Assembly (NCBI RefSeq): GCF_900107695.1
Contig: NZ_FNQP01000001.1
Coordinates: forward strand, 99,875-163,874
Direction of reading: 5' to 3'
DNA: 64,000 bases
DNA from: Thiothrix caldifontis
GTDB taxonomy: Bacteria; Pseudomonadota; Gammaproteobacteria; Thiotrichales; Thiotrichaceae
Every line of letters starts with the position of its first letter. Position 1 is the stretch's first letter. A model generated the notes under the pieces. It had not been told where the DNA came from and did not search any database. It worked only from the letters and a program-made list of their open reading frames with translations. This document shows positions 1 through 9,460 of this stretch, in pieces. Both the position numbers and the translations under genes were made by a program.

Positions 1-498
1 CGTAATGTGCAAGTCGGTCAGCAAGCGACACCCGGCACACCCGCGTTCCAATTGCTGCAAGACAAAGCCTTGGAAGTGAGCGCCAGTTTATCGGTGGATG
101 AAGTGCAGGATCAAACGCAAGGGGCGGAATTACGCTTTGTTGCCGATGGTGTGAGCATTCCGCTGGAACGCCGTGCGGTGGTTGGGCAAATCGCCGGAAA
201 TACCCGCACGCAAGAAGTGCGCTTTACCCTCAAGGGTAAACATTCTTTGCCGGTTGGGCGCAGTGGGCGCGTGGTGTGGCAAGGTAAATTACAGGCATTA
301 CCGGCGAGTTGGGTGGTGCGCCGTGAAGGTGGTTTGGGGGTCATGCTGGAAGTGGATGGCATGGCAAAGTTCCACCCGCTCCCCGATGCGAAAGAAGGGC
401 AGCCGGTGTTGATCGACTTGCCCACTTCGGTGCGTTTGATTGATCAAAACCGCTTGCGGGCAAGGGATGGGCAAGCCGTGACGGTGGAGAAACCTTGA
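1..498 (+). CDS. RND efflux periplasmic adaptor (membrane fusion) protein, 3' part
   Basis: The reading frame is open from the first base of the window, so only the C-terminal ~165 residues are present. The visible part is beta-rich (VxVGQQATPGTPAFQLL, then VVGQIAGNTRTQEVRFTL) and fits the beta-barrel and membrane-proximal region of HlyD/AcrA-type adaptors, which link an inner-membrane RND pump to an outer-membrane channel. Identification rests mostly on context: its TGA stop overlaps the ATG of an RND pump by one base (TGATG), so the two are translationally coupled. The substrate cannot be told from this fragment. Confidence 0.72.
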   Translation, partial: RNVQVGQQATPGTPAFQLLQDKALEVSASLSVDEVQDQTQGAELRFVADGVSIPLERRAVVGQIAGNTRTQEVRFTLKGKHSLPVGRSGRVVWQGKLQALPASWVVRREGGLGVMLEVDGMAKFHPLPDAKEGQPVLIDLPTSVRLIDQNRLRARDGQAVTVEKP

Positions 499-3400
499 TG
501 TATCGCCGCCTATTGCAAAACCATGTTCTCGCGAACCTCACGTTCGTGTTGGTGCTGATTATTGGCTTTACCGCTTATAACACAATGCCGCGCCAGCAAG
601 ACCCCACGATTAATTTCAACTGGATTTCGATTATCACTGCGTTGCCGGGGGCGAGTGCGGAAGACGTGGAAAAGCGCGTGACCGACCCGCTGGAAGACGC
701 GATTCGTGGCATACCGGACATGAAATTTGTGTCGAGCAATAGCCGTGCAAACATTTCCAGCCTATTGGTGCGTTTTGAAGACATTGATGAACGCACGTTC
801 GATAAGCGCCTTGCCGATTTACGCCGCGAAATTCAGAACGCTGAAAACTTGCTGCCTGCGGAGGCGATGGATTCGATTGTGCTGGAAATCACCACGGCGA
901 ATGCGTTCCCGTCGGCGATGATTGCGGTGCAAAGCGTTGCTGACGATGAAAATTTGCGGGTGCAAGCCAAAAATATCGAAAAAGCGCTGGAGCAGATTAA
1001 GGGCGTGGATCGGGTTGATCCGGTGGCGTTGGATGATCCCGAACTGCAAGTCCGCTTTGATACTGTCGCACTCGAATCCTTGGGGTTAACGCCGGGGCAA
1101 TTGAGCGATACGGTACGTGCTTGGTTTCGGGATTTATCCGCTGGCAGTTTGGATGTGGATAAGCAAAGTTGGTTAGTGCGTTTAAGCGGTAAAACCAGTG
1201 ACCCGCAAGCTTTGGCTGAATTGCCTGTTCCCGGTGTGCAGGGCGAAGTGCCATTGTCACGGGTCGCCAATGTGGAACGCGCTCGCGCTGAAGCCACCCA
1301 AAAGGTGCGTTTGGATGGCGAACCAGCGGTATTGCTCGCGGTGATGAAGGAAGACAAAGCCAATGTGTTGGATTTGGTGGAACGCCTGAAAACTTACATT
1401 GACGCGCGTAACCAGCAGGTCGGAGCCAGCGGGGTGAAGCTGGTGTTGGTTGATGATCAAACCATTCCCACCCGTGAGGCGATCGGCATTATGGAAAGCA
1501 ATGCCTTGCTGGGGTTTGTGTTGGTGTTATTCGTGACTTGGTTATTTCTGGGGTTCAGGATTGCTGCGCTGACCACGATTGGTATTCCTTTCACCCTTGC
1601 ATTGACGTTTTGGGTGTTGTCCGGCACGGGTGAAACTTTGAATGTGACGGTGTTGCTGGGCATTGTGATTGTGTTGGGGATGTTGGTGGACGATGCGGTG
1701 GTGGTGGTCGAATCCATTTATTACCGCTTGCAACACGGCGTGGATGCAGTGACGGCGGCGGTGGAATCCATGCGCGAGGTGGCTTTGCCAGTGACGACTG
1801 CCGTATTGACGACGATTGCAGCGTTTTTGCCGCTGATGTTGTTGCCGGGAATACTCGGTAAATTCATGCAAGTGATTCCGATGGTGGTGACGCTGGCGCT
1901 GGCGATTAGCTTGATTGAGGCGTTTTGGATGCTGCCCGCGCACGTTGCCAGCACGAAAATGCGCTTTGATAAGCCGTCGCGGGTTCAAAAAATGCGGACT
2001 CGCGCTACCCATTGGATTCAAGTGAAATACGCCCGTTTGCTGGTGAAAGTATTGCGCTTCCCGCGTGCGGCGTTGAGTGCGGTGGTGTTGATGTTTGTGC
2101 TGGCGGTGGGGATTGTCGGGGCAGGCTTGATTCCGATGAATTTCTTTGCGGCGGACAGTTTGCGGCTGTTTTATGTGAATGTGGAAATGCCAAGTTCTAC
2201 CGCGTTGGATGCAACCATGCAAAAGGTGCAACAAGTCGAGCAGCAGGTGAAAAAGCATTTGCAGCCGGAGGATGCGCGTTCAGTGGTGGCTTATGCGGGG
2301 ATGATGTTTACCGAAACCGAGCCGTTGTACGGGGCGCGTTACGGGCAAATGGTGGTGAGCCTTAAGCCCATGTCGGAAGGTTCGCGGGAGGTGAAAACCA
2401 TTATTGAGGGGATGCGTGCCGATGTGGTGAACGTGCCGGGGGCGGTGAATATCGCGTTTCTGGAATTGGCGGGCGGCCCCCCGGCGGCTAAGCCGATCAG
2501 CGTGAAAGTGCGTGGCGATAATTACGCTGAAATTCAGGGGGCAACCGCTGCGCTCAAACAAATTCTGAGTGCGAATCCGGGTTTCAAAGACATTAGCGAC
2601 GATGCCAGCCCCGGTCAGATGGAAATGACGTTGCGCTTGCGCCACGACAATATCCGCCGTGCAGGAGTGTCGCCGGATGAGGTCAGCCGTAGCTTGCGCT
2701 TGCTGGTGGATGGTGAAGTGGTCGCGGATATGCAGGATCAGGGCGAAAAGCTGGAGGTGCGCGTCAAACGCCAAGAAGGGGATTTGCGCACGGTGGATCA
2801 GTTGCTGGATTTCCGCTTGCCGACAGCGGATGGCGGCAGCGTGCCGTTGCGCGAATTGGTGGAAGAACAGAAAGGCGTATCGTTGGGCAATATCCGCCAT
2901 TACAATTTCCGTCGCGCCATTACCTTGGAGGCGGATTTGGTGAAACGCCCGGATGAGCCGTTTTACGAATGCCGCTTGCAGCCGATGTTCAGCGGGACAG
3001 CGCCGGATTATTCGCAATGTGCGCTGGATGCGGTGCAGGCGAATCAGATCTTGCTGGAGGGGTGGAAACCTTATCAGGTGCAATTTCCGAATATTGATTT
3101 GGATTTTGCGGGGCAACTCGATGATATTCAGGAAAGTATGGATGCTATCGGGATGTTGTTCCTGTTTGGTGTGGGTTTGATGTATTTGATTCTGGGCACG
3201 CAATTTGGCAGTTATTCGCAGCCATTGCTGATTTTGTCGACTGTGCCGATGGCGTTTACCGGTGTGGTGTATGGCTTGCTGGTGACGCAAAATCCGTTGA
3301 GTTTGTATACGCTGTACGGGGTGGTGGCATTGGCGGGGATTGCGGTGAATTCGGCGATTGTGTTGATTTCTGCGGCGAATGACCGGCGTGAATTGGGGAT

Positions 3401-3638
3401 GAGTGTATTGCACGCCACGGTGTATGCGGCGCGGCGGCGGGTGATTCCGGTGTTAATTACGTCATTGACCACGATGGCGGGTTTGTTTTCACTCGCTACT
3501 GGGTTGGGGGGCAAGTCGCTGATCTGGGGGCCAGTCGCGACGGCTATTGTGTGGGGGGTTGGGTTTTCAACCGTGCTGACGCTGTTTGCGATTCCGGTGT
3601 TGTATCGGGTGTCGAGCCGGTCGAAACATAAACATTGA
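498..3638 (+). CDS. RND-family efflux pump inner-membrane subunit (AcrB/HAE1-like)
   Basis: A 1046-residue protein, the usual length for AcrB/MdtB-type pumps that export drugs or other amphiphiles with proton motive force. The N-terminus has one membrane helix followed by the periplasmic porter start (ALPGASAEDVEKRVTDPLEDAI). The mid-protein helix block contains GMLVDDAVVVVE, with the Asp-Asp pair that matches the proton-relay aspartates of TM4. A second periplasmic half and a second helix block (LAGIAVNSAIVLI, TTMAGLFSLATG) complete the two-fold repeat. The ATG at 498 is preferred to the in-frame TTG at 495 because it gives the TGATG coupling with the adaptor. Whether it exports organic compounds (HAE) or metals (HME) is not settled; the charged TM4 resembles HAE pumps. 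Confidence 0.93.
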   Translation: MYRRLLQNHVLANLTFVLVLIIGFTAYNTMPRQQDPTINFNWISIITALPGASAEDVEKRVTDPLEDAIRGIPDMKFVSSNSRANISSLLVRFEDIDERTFDKRLADLRREIQNAENLLPAEAMDSIVLEITTANAFPSAMIAVQSVADDENLRVQAKNIEKALEQIKGVDRVDPVALDDPELQVRFDTVALESLGLTPGQLSDTVRAWFRDLSAGSLDVDKQSWLVRLSGKTSDPQALAELPVPGVQGEVPLSRVANVERARAEATQKVRLDGEPAVLLAVMKEDKANVLDLVERLKTYIDARNQQVGASGVKLVLVDDQTIPTREAIGIMESNALLGFVLVLFVTWLFLGFRIAALTTIGIPFTLALTFWVLSGTGETLNVTVLLGIVIVLGMLVDDAVVVVESIYYRLQHGVDAVTAAVESMREVALPVTTAVLTTIAAFLPLMLLPGILGKFMQVIPMVVTLALAISLIEAFWMLPAHVASTKMRFDKPSRVQKMRTRATHWIQVKYARLLVKVLRFPRAALSAVVLMFVLAVGIVGAGLIPMNFFAADSLRLFYVNVEMPSSTALDATMQKVQQVEQQVKKHLQPEDARSVVAYAGMMFTETEPLYGARYGQMVVSLKPMSEGSREVKTIIEGMRADVVNVPGAVNIAFLELAGGPPAAKPISVKVRGDNYAEIQGATAALKQILSANPGFKDISDDASPGQMEMTLRLRHDNIRRAGVSPDEVSRSLRLLVDGEVVADMQDQGEKLEVRVKRQEGDLRTVDQLLDFRLPTADGGSVPLRELVEEQKGVSLGNIRHYNFRRAITLEADLVKRPDEPFYECRLQPMFSGTAPDYSQCALDAVQANQILLEGWKPYQVQFPNIDLDFAGQLDDIQESMDAIGMLFLFGVGLMYLILGTQFGSYSQPLLILSTVPMAFTGVVYGLLVTQNPLSLYTLYGVVALAGIAVNSAIVLISAANDRRELGMSVLHATVYAARRRVIPVLITSLTTMAGLFSLATGLGGKSLIWGPVATAIVWGVGFSTVLTLFAIPVLYRVSSRSKHKH

Positions 3639-3641
3639 ACG

Positions 3642-4139
3642 TCAACGGCAGGCTTGGCGTAGGTTAGCAGCTTCGCGGAAGAGCCTTACGGATGCTTGCC
3701 GATTGTTTTGTTTGGCGGCGATCACCGCTTGGCTTTCCAATTGTGCAGCGAGGCTGAGTCGTTGTTGGCATTGATTGGCATTGTTGGGTCTGGCAACGGC
3801 TTGTGGCGCTGGTCGAGTAACGGCTTGTGGCGCGGGTTGCACATTGGCGCGTGGTGCTGGTCGAGTAACGGGTTGCGTGGGTTGTACATTAACTCGTGGC
3901 GTCGGTCTGGCTACTTGTTGTGGCGCAGGGCGGTTGCGTAAGGCAATTTGTGCTTGGCGGCGCTGTTGCACGACACGCGGGTTTGGCGGTGGAATTGGTG
4001 GCGGGCGCGTTGCAACTTTGCTTACCGAATTGGCAGTATTGCCATAACAATAAAACGATGAGGTGCATTCAGCAGCCGTCGCGAGTGTGTTGCTGATGCC
4101 CAGTAAGAGGGACAGCAGCAGAGCAAGCTTGGTTTTCAT
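3642..4139 (-). CDS. secreted Arg/Pro/Gln-rich hypothetical protein
   Basis: A 165-residue protein with a clear Sec signal peptide (MKTKLALLLSLLLGISNTLATAAE). The middle part is a degenerate repeat of the type VTRPAPRANVQPAPQAV, rich in Pro, Arg, Ala and Gln. The tail of about 50 residues is predicted helical and Ala/Gln-rich (CQQRLSLAAQLESQAVIAAKQNN) and ends in CR. Six Cys are visible, three near the mature N-terminus and in the tail. No family is recognised. It converges with the RND gene, with 3 nt between the stops. Its low-complexity basic middle suggests a periplasmic or envelope-bound linker, which is only an inference. Confidence 0.6.
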   Translation of the reverse strand: MKTKLALLLSLLLGISNTLATAAECTSSFYCYGNTANSVSKVATRPPPIPPPNPRVVQQRRQAQIALRNRPAPQQVARPTPRVNVQPTQPVTRPAPRANVQPAPQAVTRPAPQAVARPNNANQCQQRLSLAAQLESQAVIAAKQNNRQASVRLFREAANLRQACR

Positions 4140-4212
4140 ATCAGTTCCTGCAATAAGGGGCTGACATGAGTTTAGTCAAGGTTGCTGGATTCTGCTGCTA
4201 TTTGCTTGATAT

Positions 4213-4707
4213 TTATACTGCGGCGAGGGCTGCGTCGTAGTCCGGCTCTTGCGCGATTTCCGGTACTTGTTCGGTGTAAGCAACGTTGCCGTCTTTAATG
4301 ACCACGATAGCGCGGGAGAGCAAGCCAGCTAACACTCCCGTGGTAATGGTTACGCCGTAAGCGTTGCCAAAATCCTTGTTGCGGAAGTCGGAGAGGGACA
4401 CCACATTGTCCAAGCCTTCCGCGCCACAGAAACGGCTGTGGGCAAACGGCAGGTCAGCCGATACGCACAATACCGCTACGTCAGCTTTGCCACTGGCGAG
4501 TTCGTTGAACTTGCGGGTGGATGCGGCACAAACGCCGGTGTCAACACTGGGGTAAATGTTGAGGATGACGGTTTTGCCTGCAAAGTCTTGCAGGGTAACG
4601 TCAGACAGATCGGTTTTGGTCAGGGTAAACGCGGGGGCTGCGCTGCCTACGGCGGGCAGTTCGCCGCAGGTTTCCAGCGGATTGCCTTGTAAGGTGATAG
4701 TTGCCAT
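4213..4707 (-). CDS. tpx: thiol peroxidase Tpx
   Basis: A 164-residue atypical 2-Cys peroxiredoxin that reduces H2O2 and alkyl hydroperoxides at the expense of thioredoxin. The peroxidatic Cys60 lies in [11 protein letters not shown] and the resolving Cys94 in SRFCGAEG; both match the Escherichia coli Tpx positions within one residue. Length is normal. AAGGAG lies just upstream of the ATG. It sits 37 nt downstream of metY on the same strand, so it may share its transcript. Tpx proteins in this group act in the cytoplasm or periplasm; no signal peptide is seen here. Confidence 0.97.
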   Translation of the reverse strand: MATITLQGNPLETCGELPAVGSAAPAFTLTKTDLSDVTLQDFAGKTVILNIYPSVDTGVCAASTRKFNELASGKADVAVLCVSADLPFAHSRFCGAEGLDNVVSLSDFRNKDFGNAYGVTITTGVLAGLLSRAIVVIKDGNVAYTEQVPEIAQEPDYDAALAAV

Positions 4708-4744
4708 CGGAAAATCTCCTTGAGTGATTGATTAAAGTCTGTCG

Positions 4745-6016
4745 TTATACGCTTGCAAAGGCTTGTTCGAGGTCGGCGATAATGTCGTCAATGTGTTCAA
4801 TGCCAACGCTCAAACGGATGGTTTCGGGTCTGACACCTGCTCGCAACTGTTCCGCTTCGGTCAATTGGCGGTGCGTGGTGGAAGCAGGGTGGCAAGCCAG
4901 TGATTTTGCATCGCCGATATTCACCAGTCGCTTGATGATTTGGAGCTGGTCGTAGAATTTTACTCCTGCATCAAACCCGCCTTTGATCCCAAACGTCATC
5001 AGTGACGCAGGCTTGCCGTTGAAATATTTCAACGCCAGTGCATGATACGGGTCATCGGGCAGGGCAGCAAAATTCACCCACTCGACCTTGGTGTGGTTTT
5101 TCAGGTAATTGGCGACGGCAATGGCGTTAGCGCAGTGGCGTTCCATGCGCAATGCCAGCGTTTCCAAGCCTTGTAAAATCAGGAAGGCGTTGAAGGGCGA
5201 GAGTGCCGAGCCGGTGTTGCGCAAGGGTACGGTGCGGGCGCGACCGATGTAGGCAGCAGGCCCCAAGGCTTCGGTATACACCACGCCGTGGTAAGACGGT
5301 TCGGGGCTGTTGATGGCGGCGTAGCGTTCCTTGTTTTCTGCCCAGGGGAATTTGCCGGAATCGACAATAATGCCGCCGAGTGAGTTGCCGTGACCGCCGA
5401 TGTATTTGGTGAGGGCGTGAACCACGATGTCCGCGCCGTAATCAATTGGCGTACACAAAATCGGTGTTGCCACGGTGTTATCGACGATGACGGCGACGCC
5501 GTGTTTGTGCGCGGCGGTGGCAATCGCTTCGATGTCGACGATATTGCCAGCCGGGTTGCCGATGGTTTCGCAGAACACGGCTTTGGTTTTGGCATCAATC
5601 AGCTTTTCGATGGCTTCGGGGCTGTCGTTTTCGGCAAAGCGGACTTCAATGCCTTGCTTGGGGAGCATGTGTGCAAATAGTGTGTACGTGCCGCCATACA
5701 ATTGTGGGGTGGCGACGATATTATCACCCACTTCGGCGATATTGAGAATGGCGTAATTGATGGCTGCCATACCGGAGCTGACGACTAAGCTGCCCACGCC
5801 ACCTTCAAGTGCAGCGACACGCTTTTCCAGCACGTCATTGGTGGGGTTCATGAGGCGGGTGTAAATATTGCCGGGTACTGCCAGATTGAATAAATCCGCG
5901 CCGTGTTGGGCATCGTCGAATTCGTAAGCCACGGTCTGGTAAATTGGCACGGCTACCGACTTGGTGGTCGGGTCAGTGGTATAGCCAGCGTGGATGGATA
6001 GTGTTTCTTTTTTCAT
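4745..6016 (-). CDS. metY: O-acetylhomoserine sulfhydrylase (O-acetylhomoserine aminocarboxypropyltransferase)
   Basis: A 423-residue PLP enzyme of the Cys/Met metabolism family. It makes homocysteine from O-acetylhomoserine and sulfide, which suits a sulfide-using organism. The PLP lysine is K204 in ALTKYIGGHGNS. The family hallmarks YGGTYTLF, VIVDNT and YTRLMNPT are present. The start at 6016 (MKKETLSIHAGY) is chosen because AGGAGG sits 7 nt upstream and the family begins here; the frame could be extended upstream to 6115 without any support. It is divergent from mutM, with 70 bp between starts. MetZ-type O-succinylhomoserine activity cannot be excluded by eye, but length and N-terminus fit MetY. 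Confidence 0.93.
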   Translation of the reverse strand: MKKETLSIHAGYTTDPTTKSVAVPIYQTVAYEFDDAQHGADLFNLAVPGNIYTRLMNPTNDVLEKRVAALEGGVGSLVVSSGMAAINYAILNIAEVGDNIVATPQLYGGTYTLFAHMLPKQGIEVRFAENDSPEAIEKLIDAKTKAVFCETIGNPAGNIVDIEAIATAAHKHGVAVIVDNTVATPILCTPIDYGADIVVHALTKYIGGHGNSLGGIIVDSGKFPWAENKERYAAINSPEPSYHGVVYTEALGPAAYIGRARTVPLRNTGSALSPFNAFLILQGLETLALRMERHCANAIAVANYLKNHTKVEWVNFAALPDDPYHALALKYFNGKPASLMTFGIKGGFDAGVKFYDQLQIIKRLVNIGDAKSLACHPASTTHRQLTEAEQLRAGVRPETIRLSVGIEHIDDIIADLEQAFASV

Positions 6017-6086
6017 GGGAGTCCTCCTTGGTGGAGCCATAAGGTATAACATACGTCCATAATATTGACCACAGAAAGGATGTACG

Positions 6087-6899
6087 ATGCCTGAATTGCC
6101 CGAAGTCGAAACCACCCGCCGAGGTATTGAGCCTTGGTTAAGGGGACATACAGTGAAGAACGTGTGTATCCGTCAGCCGACATTGCGCTGGCCTGTGCCG
6201 GATATGATTGGCGCATTGGAAGGGCAGGTGGTGCATGAGCTAACACGGCGGGGCAAATACATTTTGTTGCATACGGGTGCGGGCGTGGGGCTAATTCATT
6301 TGGGGATGTCCGGCAGTTTGCGGATTGTGGAGGCGGATTTAGCACCGCGTAAGCATGACCATTTTGACCTAGTGCTGGACAGTGGCAAGGCGGTGCGTTA
6401 CCACGATCCGCGCCGTTTCGGGGCACTATTGTGGGCAGAGGGTGATCCGCTGCAACACGCTTTATTGCGTGAATTGGGGCCGGAGCCGTTGGACGAGGGT
6501 TTCGATGGGGATTATTTGTTTGAACGTTCGCGTAACCGCAGTGTGAGCGTGAAAGCATTCATTATGAATGCGCACATTGTCGTTGGCGTAGGCAATATCT
6601 ACGCCAATGAAGCGCTGTTTCTAGCGGGGATAGACCCACGGCTGGCGGCGGGGCGCGTATCCCGCGAACGTTACGGTAAACTTGCGCAAACTATCCGCCA
6701 GATTCTGACCTATGCCATTGAATGCGGGGGAACAACCCTGCGTGATTTTGTACGTGAAGATGGGTCTCCTGGGTATTTTAAGCTGGAGTTGAAGGTTTAC
6801 GACCGGGCTAAGTTGCCGTGTGTCGTGTGCCAGAACCCCATTGCCCAAATCACCCAAGGGCAACGTTCTACTTGGTTCTGCCCCATCTGCCAAATTTGA
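6087..6899 (+). CDS. mutM: formamidopyrimidine-DNA glycosylase (Fpg/MutM)
   Basis: A 270-residue base-excision repair enzyme that removes 8-oxoguanine and ring-opened purines and nicks the abasic site. The N-terminus MPELPEVET gives the catalytic Pro after Met removal and the following Glu. The motif HIVVGVGNIYANEALF is in the middle. The C-terminal zinc finger is present as CxxC (CVVC) and CPIC, spaced about 18 residues apart. Length and layout are typical. It is divergent from metY. Confidence 0.97.
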   Translation: MPELPEVETTRRGIEPWLRGHTVKNVCIRQPTLRWPVPDMIGALEGQVVHELTRRGKYILLHTGAGVGLIHLGMSGSLRIVEADLAPRKHDHFDLVLDSGKAVRYHDPRRFGALLWAEGDPLQHALLRELGPEPLDEGFDGDYLFERSRNRSVSVKAFIMNAHIVVGVGNIYANEALFLAGIDPRLAAGRVSRERYGKLAQTIRQILTYAIECGGTTLRDFVREDGSPGYFKLELKVYDRAKLPCVVCQNPIAQITQGQRSTWFCPICQI

Positions 6900-6962
6900 C
6901 TCAATGCCACACTCTTGGTTGCTGAGCGTAGCCGCAGCATCGCCTTGCGGCTTGCCGCTGAG

Positions 6963-7157
6963 TCAAGTACGGCGCGTACCCCTGATCGACATATCGGCTT
7001 CTTCCAGCACGCCATTCGCCATCAGTTCGCGTATTAATTGCTTACGGATACCTTTGTTGACACCAATGTCCATGCCAATGCGGTAGAAAAGGAAGGAGGG
7101 AATCCCGATAATGATCAACCCGATCATAAAATACATGATAACTTCTGTATCCAACAT
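6963..7157 (-). CDS. small single-pass membrane protein, unknown
   Basis: A 64-residue protein with one strong hydrophobic helix near the N-terminus (IMYFMIGLIIIGIPSFLFY) and a charged, probably cytoplasmic tail (KGIRKQLIRELMANGVLEEADMS). AAGGGG lies about 6 nt before the ATG, which supports translation. It occupies the gap between mutM and dusA alone on the minus strand. No family is recognised. Confidence 0.55.
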   Translation of the reverse strand: MLDTEVIMYFMIGLIIIGIPSFLFYRIGMDIGVNKGIRKQLIRELMANGVLEEADMSIRGTRRT

Positions 7158-7247
7158 AAAAGCCCCTTGCTTAATGTGCTGTTGTGCGATTGATTCGATT
7201 GTTTTTTAAGCGAAATAAGTAGAGTCGCCATTAGATAAGAATATTAT

Positions 7248-8216
7248 ATGAATAAGCTGAACAGGAAATTTACCGTAGCGCCGATGCTGGACTGGACTGA
7301 CCGCCATTGCCGTTATTTTCACCGTTTATTGACCAAAAAATCCGTGCTGTACACCGAAATGGTGACGACCGGCGCACTCTTGCATGGTGACCCTGAGCGC
7401 CATTTACGCTTCAATCCAGAAGAACACCCGGTGGCGTTGCAGTTGGGTGGTAGCGAGCCGCAGGAAATGGCGGAGTGCGCCCGTTTAGCCAAAAGTTATG
7501 GTTACGACGAAGTGAATATCAACGTCGGTTGCCCCAGCGAACGGGTGCAAAAAGGCGCATTTGGCGCTTGCCTGATGGCAGAACCGGATTTGATTGCCGA
7601 ATGTGTCAGCACCATGCAAGCAGCCGTGAACATTCCGGTGACAGTCAAAAATCGCATTGGGATTGATGATCAGGATGATTACGAGGGTTTGCATCACTTT
7701 GTTAGCACTGTGTCGCAAGCCGGTTGCCAGACGTTTATTATTCATGCGCGTAAGGCGTGGCTGAAAGGGCTGAGTCCTAAGGAAAACCGCGAAATTCCGC
7801 CCTTGCGTTACGAATTGGTGTATGAACTCAAGCAAGCGTTTCCGCATCTGGAGATCATTATTAACGGCGGCATTACCACGCTGGAACAATGCCAGCAGCA
7901 TTTGCAGCACGTCGATGGGGTGATGGTGGGGCGCGAGGCTTATCATAATCCGTGGTTGTTGGCGCAGGTGGATTCGGCGCTTTACGGGGTAGATGATCCG
8001 TTTCAGGATCGCAAAGCGGTGTTGGCAGCGTTTTTGGATTACGTGCAGGTGCAACAAGCAGCGGGTGTGGCTTTGAATCACATGAGCCGTCACATTCTCG
8101 GTTTGTTCCAAGGAATGCCGGGAGCGCGGGCGTTTCGGCGGCTAATTAGCGAGAATGCGCATAAGCAAAACGCGGGTGTTGAATTATTGCGTGATGCGGC
8201 TAAAAAAATTGCTTGA
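7248..8216 (+). CDS. dusA: tRNA-dihydrouridine(20/20a) synthase DusA
   Basis: A 322-residue FMN-dependent TIM-barrel enzyme that reduces uridine 20/20a in the tRNA D-loop. FMN-site motifs [12 protein letters not shown] and [10 protein letters not shown] are at the N-terminus. The active-site motif NINVGCPS...GAFGACLM follows, with the catalytic Cys at about residue 108. [12 protein letters not shown] is the phosphate-binding loop. It resembles DusA rather than DusB or DusC in N-terminus and length. The -35 element of the tRNA-Asn gene downstream overlaps its stop codon. Confidence 0.95.
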   Translation: MNKLNRKFTVAPMLDWTDRHCRYFHRLLTKKSVLYTEMVTTGALLHGDPERHLRFNPEEHPVALQLGGSEPQEMAECARLAKSYGYDEVNINVGCPSERVQKGAFGACLMAEPDLIAECVSTMQAAVNIPVTVKNRIGIDDQDDYEGLHHFVSTVSQAGCQTFIIHARKAWLKGLSPKENREIPPLRYELVYELKQAFPHLEIIINGGITTLEQCQQHLQHVDGVMVGREAYHNPWLLAQVDSALYGVDDPFQDRKAVLAAFLDYVQVQQAAGVALNHMSRHILGLFQGMPGARAFRRLISENAHKQNAGVELLRDAAKKIA

Positions 8217-8239
8217 CCGAACTGCATTTGCCTTATAGT
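8213..8239 (+). promoter_or_regulatory. putative sigma-70 promoter of tRNA-Asn
   Basis: TTGACC at 8213-8218 and TATAGT at 8234-8239 lie 24 nt before the tRNA; the 15-nt spacer is short. The -35 box sits on the dusA stop codon. An alternative -10, TAGTAT at 8236, would give a 17-nt spacer. The call is based on consensus match only. Confidence 0.5.
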
Positions 8240-8262
8240 ATACGCGCCTCAACACCGACAGT

Positions 8263-8338
8263 TCCTCGATAGCTCAGTCGGTAGAGCAACGGACTGTTAA
8301 TCCGTGGGTCACTGGTTCGAGTCCAGTTCGAGGAGCCA
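8263..8338 (+). tRNA. tRNA-Asn (GTT anticodon)
   Basis: A 76-nt cloverleaf with encoded CCA. The acceptor arm is TCCTCGA/TCGAGGA, the D-arm contains AGCTCAGTCGGTAGAGC, the anticodon loop is CTGTTAA with GTT, and the T-arm is CTGGTTCGAGTCCAG. It follows the gammaproteobacterial tRNA-Asn closely. A rho-independent terminator follows about 10 nt later. Confidence 0.98.
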
Positions 8339-8346
8339 ACAAATTT

Positions 8347-8381
8347 AAAAGGGTTGCAACTTGACAGTTGCAGCCCTTTTT
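8347..8381 (+). terminator. rho-independent terminator after tRNA-Asn
   Basis: The inverted repeat AAAAGGGTTGCAAC / GTTGCAGCCCTTTT (one mismatch) has a 6-nt loop and ends in a T run. It is placed directly after the tRNA and before the chorismatase gene. Confidence 0.85.
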
Positions 8382-8416
8382 CACATGTGCCCTTGTAACG
8401 CCAGAATGTCAATGAC

Positions 8417-9460
8417 GTGAACAACGCAATACCACACACTGATAGCTCACCTTTTACTGTCACCACGCTGACGGCTACTGACGTGCTTGCTGCTGGGCAA
8501 GGCCAAAATGTGCTGGCGGCTATTGGTTTTGCGCCCAAAGCAGCGATATTGGATACCCAGCGCCCAGTGTTCACTGTCGGTTTGCCTTTGCTGACCACAA
8601 CGAGTTACACAGAACTGTGGCTAAGCCCCACTCCGGTGCATTACGGTAAACATGCCAGTATTACTTACAGCGAAAACGGTACGGTGTTATTCGGGCATTT
8701 GTTGCTGGAAGAAGCCGATTTCCCCGATTTTCGGATTGCCAGCCAAACCGCTTACCAGCACGTTTTTGCCTTATTGCAGCAGGCGGGCTATCCCTGTTTA
8801 TTGCGTATGTGGAATTATTTTCCCGCAATTGTGACACCTCAAGGCGAATTCAACCGTTACCAAACCTTTTGCTTAGGCAGGCAGGATGCGTTAAATGAAT
8901 GGGGTAATTTTGATTACGCACCACCCGCAGCCACGGCGATTGGCACGCAACAAGCTGGTTTGCAAGTGTATTTCATCGCAGGCAAAAGCGCGGGAATGCA
9001 ACTGGAAAACCCTCGTCAAACCAGCGCTTTCCTTTATCCGCGCCAATATGGCCCGGTCAGCCCGGCGTTTTCACGGGCGACCGTCAAAGACTGGGGGCAG
9101 GGCAAGCATATCTACATTTCCGGCACGACCAGCATTGTGGGGCATGAAACCTTGCATATCGGCAAGCCCTTGCTGCAATTGGAAGAAACCTTACGCAACC
9201 TCGAAGCCTTGCTGAGTCACGGCGATGCCACCTTGGGAATGCCAGCGCGGCAGGTGCGCGACCTCACGCAATTGAAGGTGTATTTGCACGATGCGACGTG
9301 TTTGCCTGAGATTCAGGAGCGTTTGACGGCGTATTTGGCTGCGGCTACGCTCAGCCAACCTACGGTGTTGTATTTGCAAGGCGATGTGTGCCGTTCTGAT
9401 TTGATGGTGGAAGTAGAAGGTATTTACACCTCTTCTTCGGGCAATTCCGGCAACGTATAA
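8417..9460 (+). CDS. chorismatase, FkbO/Hyg5/XanB2-like (hydroxybenzoate synthase)
   Basis: A 347-residue protein that resembles the FkbO/Hyg5/XanB2 chorismatase family, which cleaves chorismate to dihydroxycyclohexadiene carboxylate or to 3-/4-hydroxybenzoate. Features that match are RMWNYFPAI at ~135, YQTFCLGR, YPRQYGPVSPAFSRA and SGTTSIVGHET near the C-terminal half. In xanthomonads the XanB2 type supplies 4-hydroxybenzoate for ubiquinone and 3-hydroxybenzoate for the pigment pathway; that role here is inferred. The start is a GTG at 8417, because the nearby ATGs at 8406 and 8412 run into a stop at once. Its last 37 bp overlap the end of the convergent PII-like gene. Confidence 0.8.
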   Translation: MNNAIPHTDSSPFTVTTLTATDVLAAGQGQNVLAAIGFAPKAAILDTQRPVFTVGLPLLTTTSYTELWLSPTPVHYGKHASITYSENGTVLFGHLLLEEADFPDFRIASQTAYQHVFALLQQAGYPCLLRMWNYFPAIVTPQGEFNRYQTFCLGRQDALNEWGNFDYAPPAATAIGTQQAGLQVYFIAGKSAGMQLENPRQTSAFLYPRQYGPVSPAFSRATVKDWGQGKHIYISGTTSIVGHETLHIGKPLLQLEETLRNLEALLSHGDATLGMPARQVRDLTQLKVYLHDATCLPEIQERLTAYLAAATLSQPTVLYLQGDVCRSDLMVEVEGIYTSSSGNSGNV

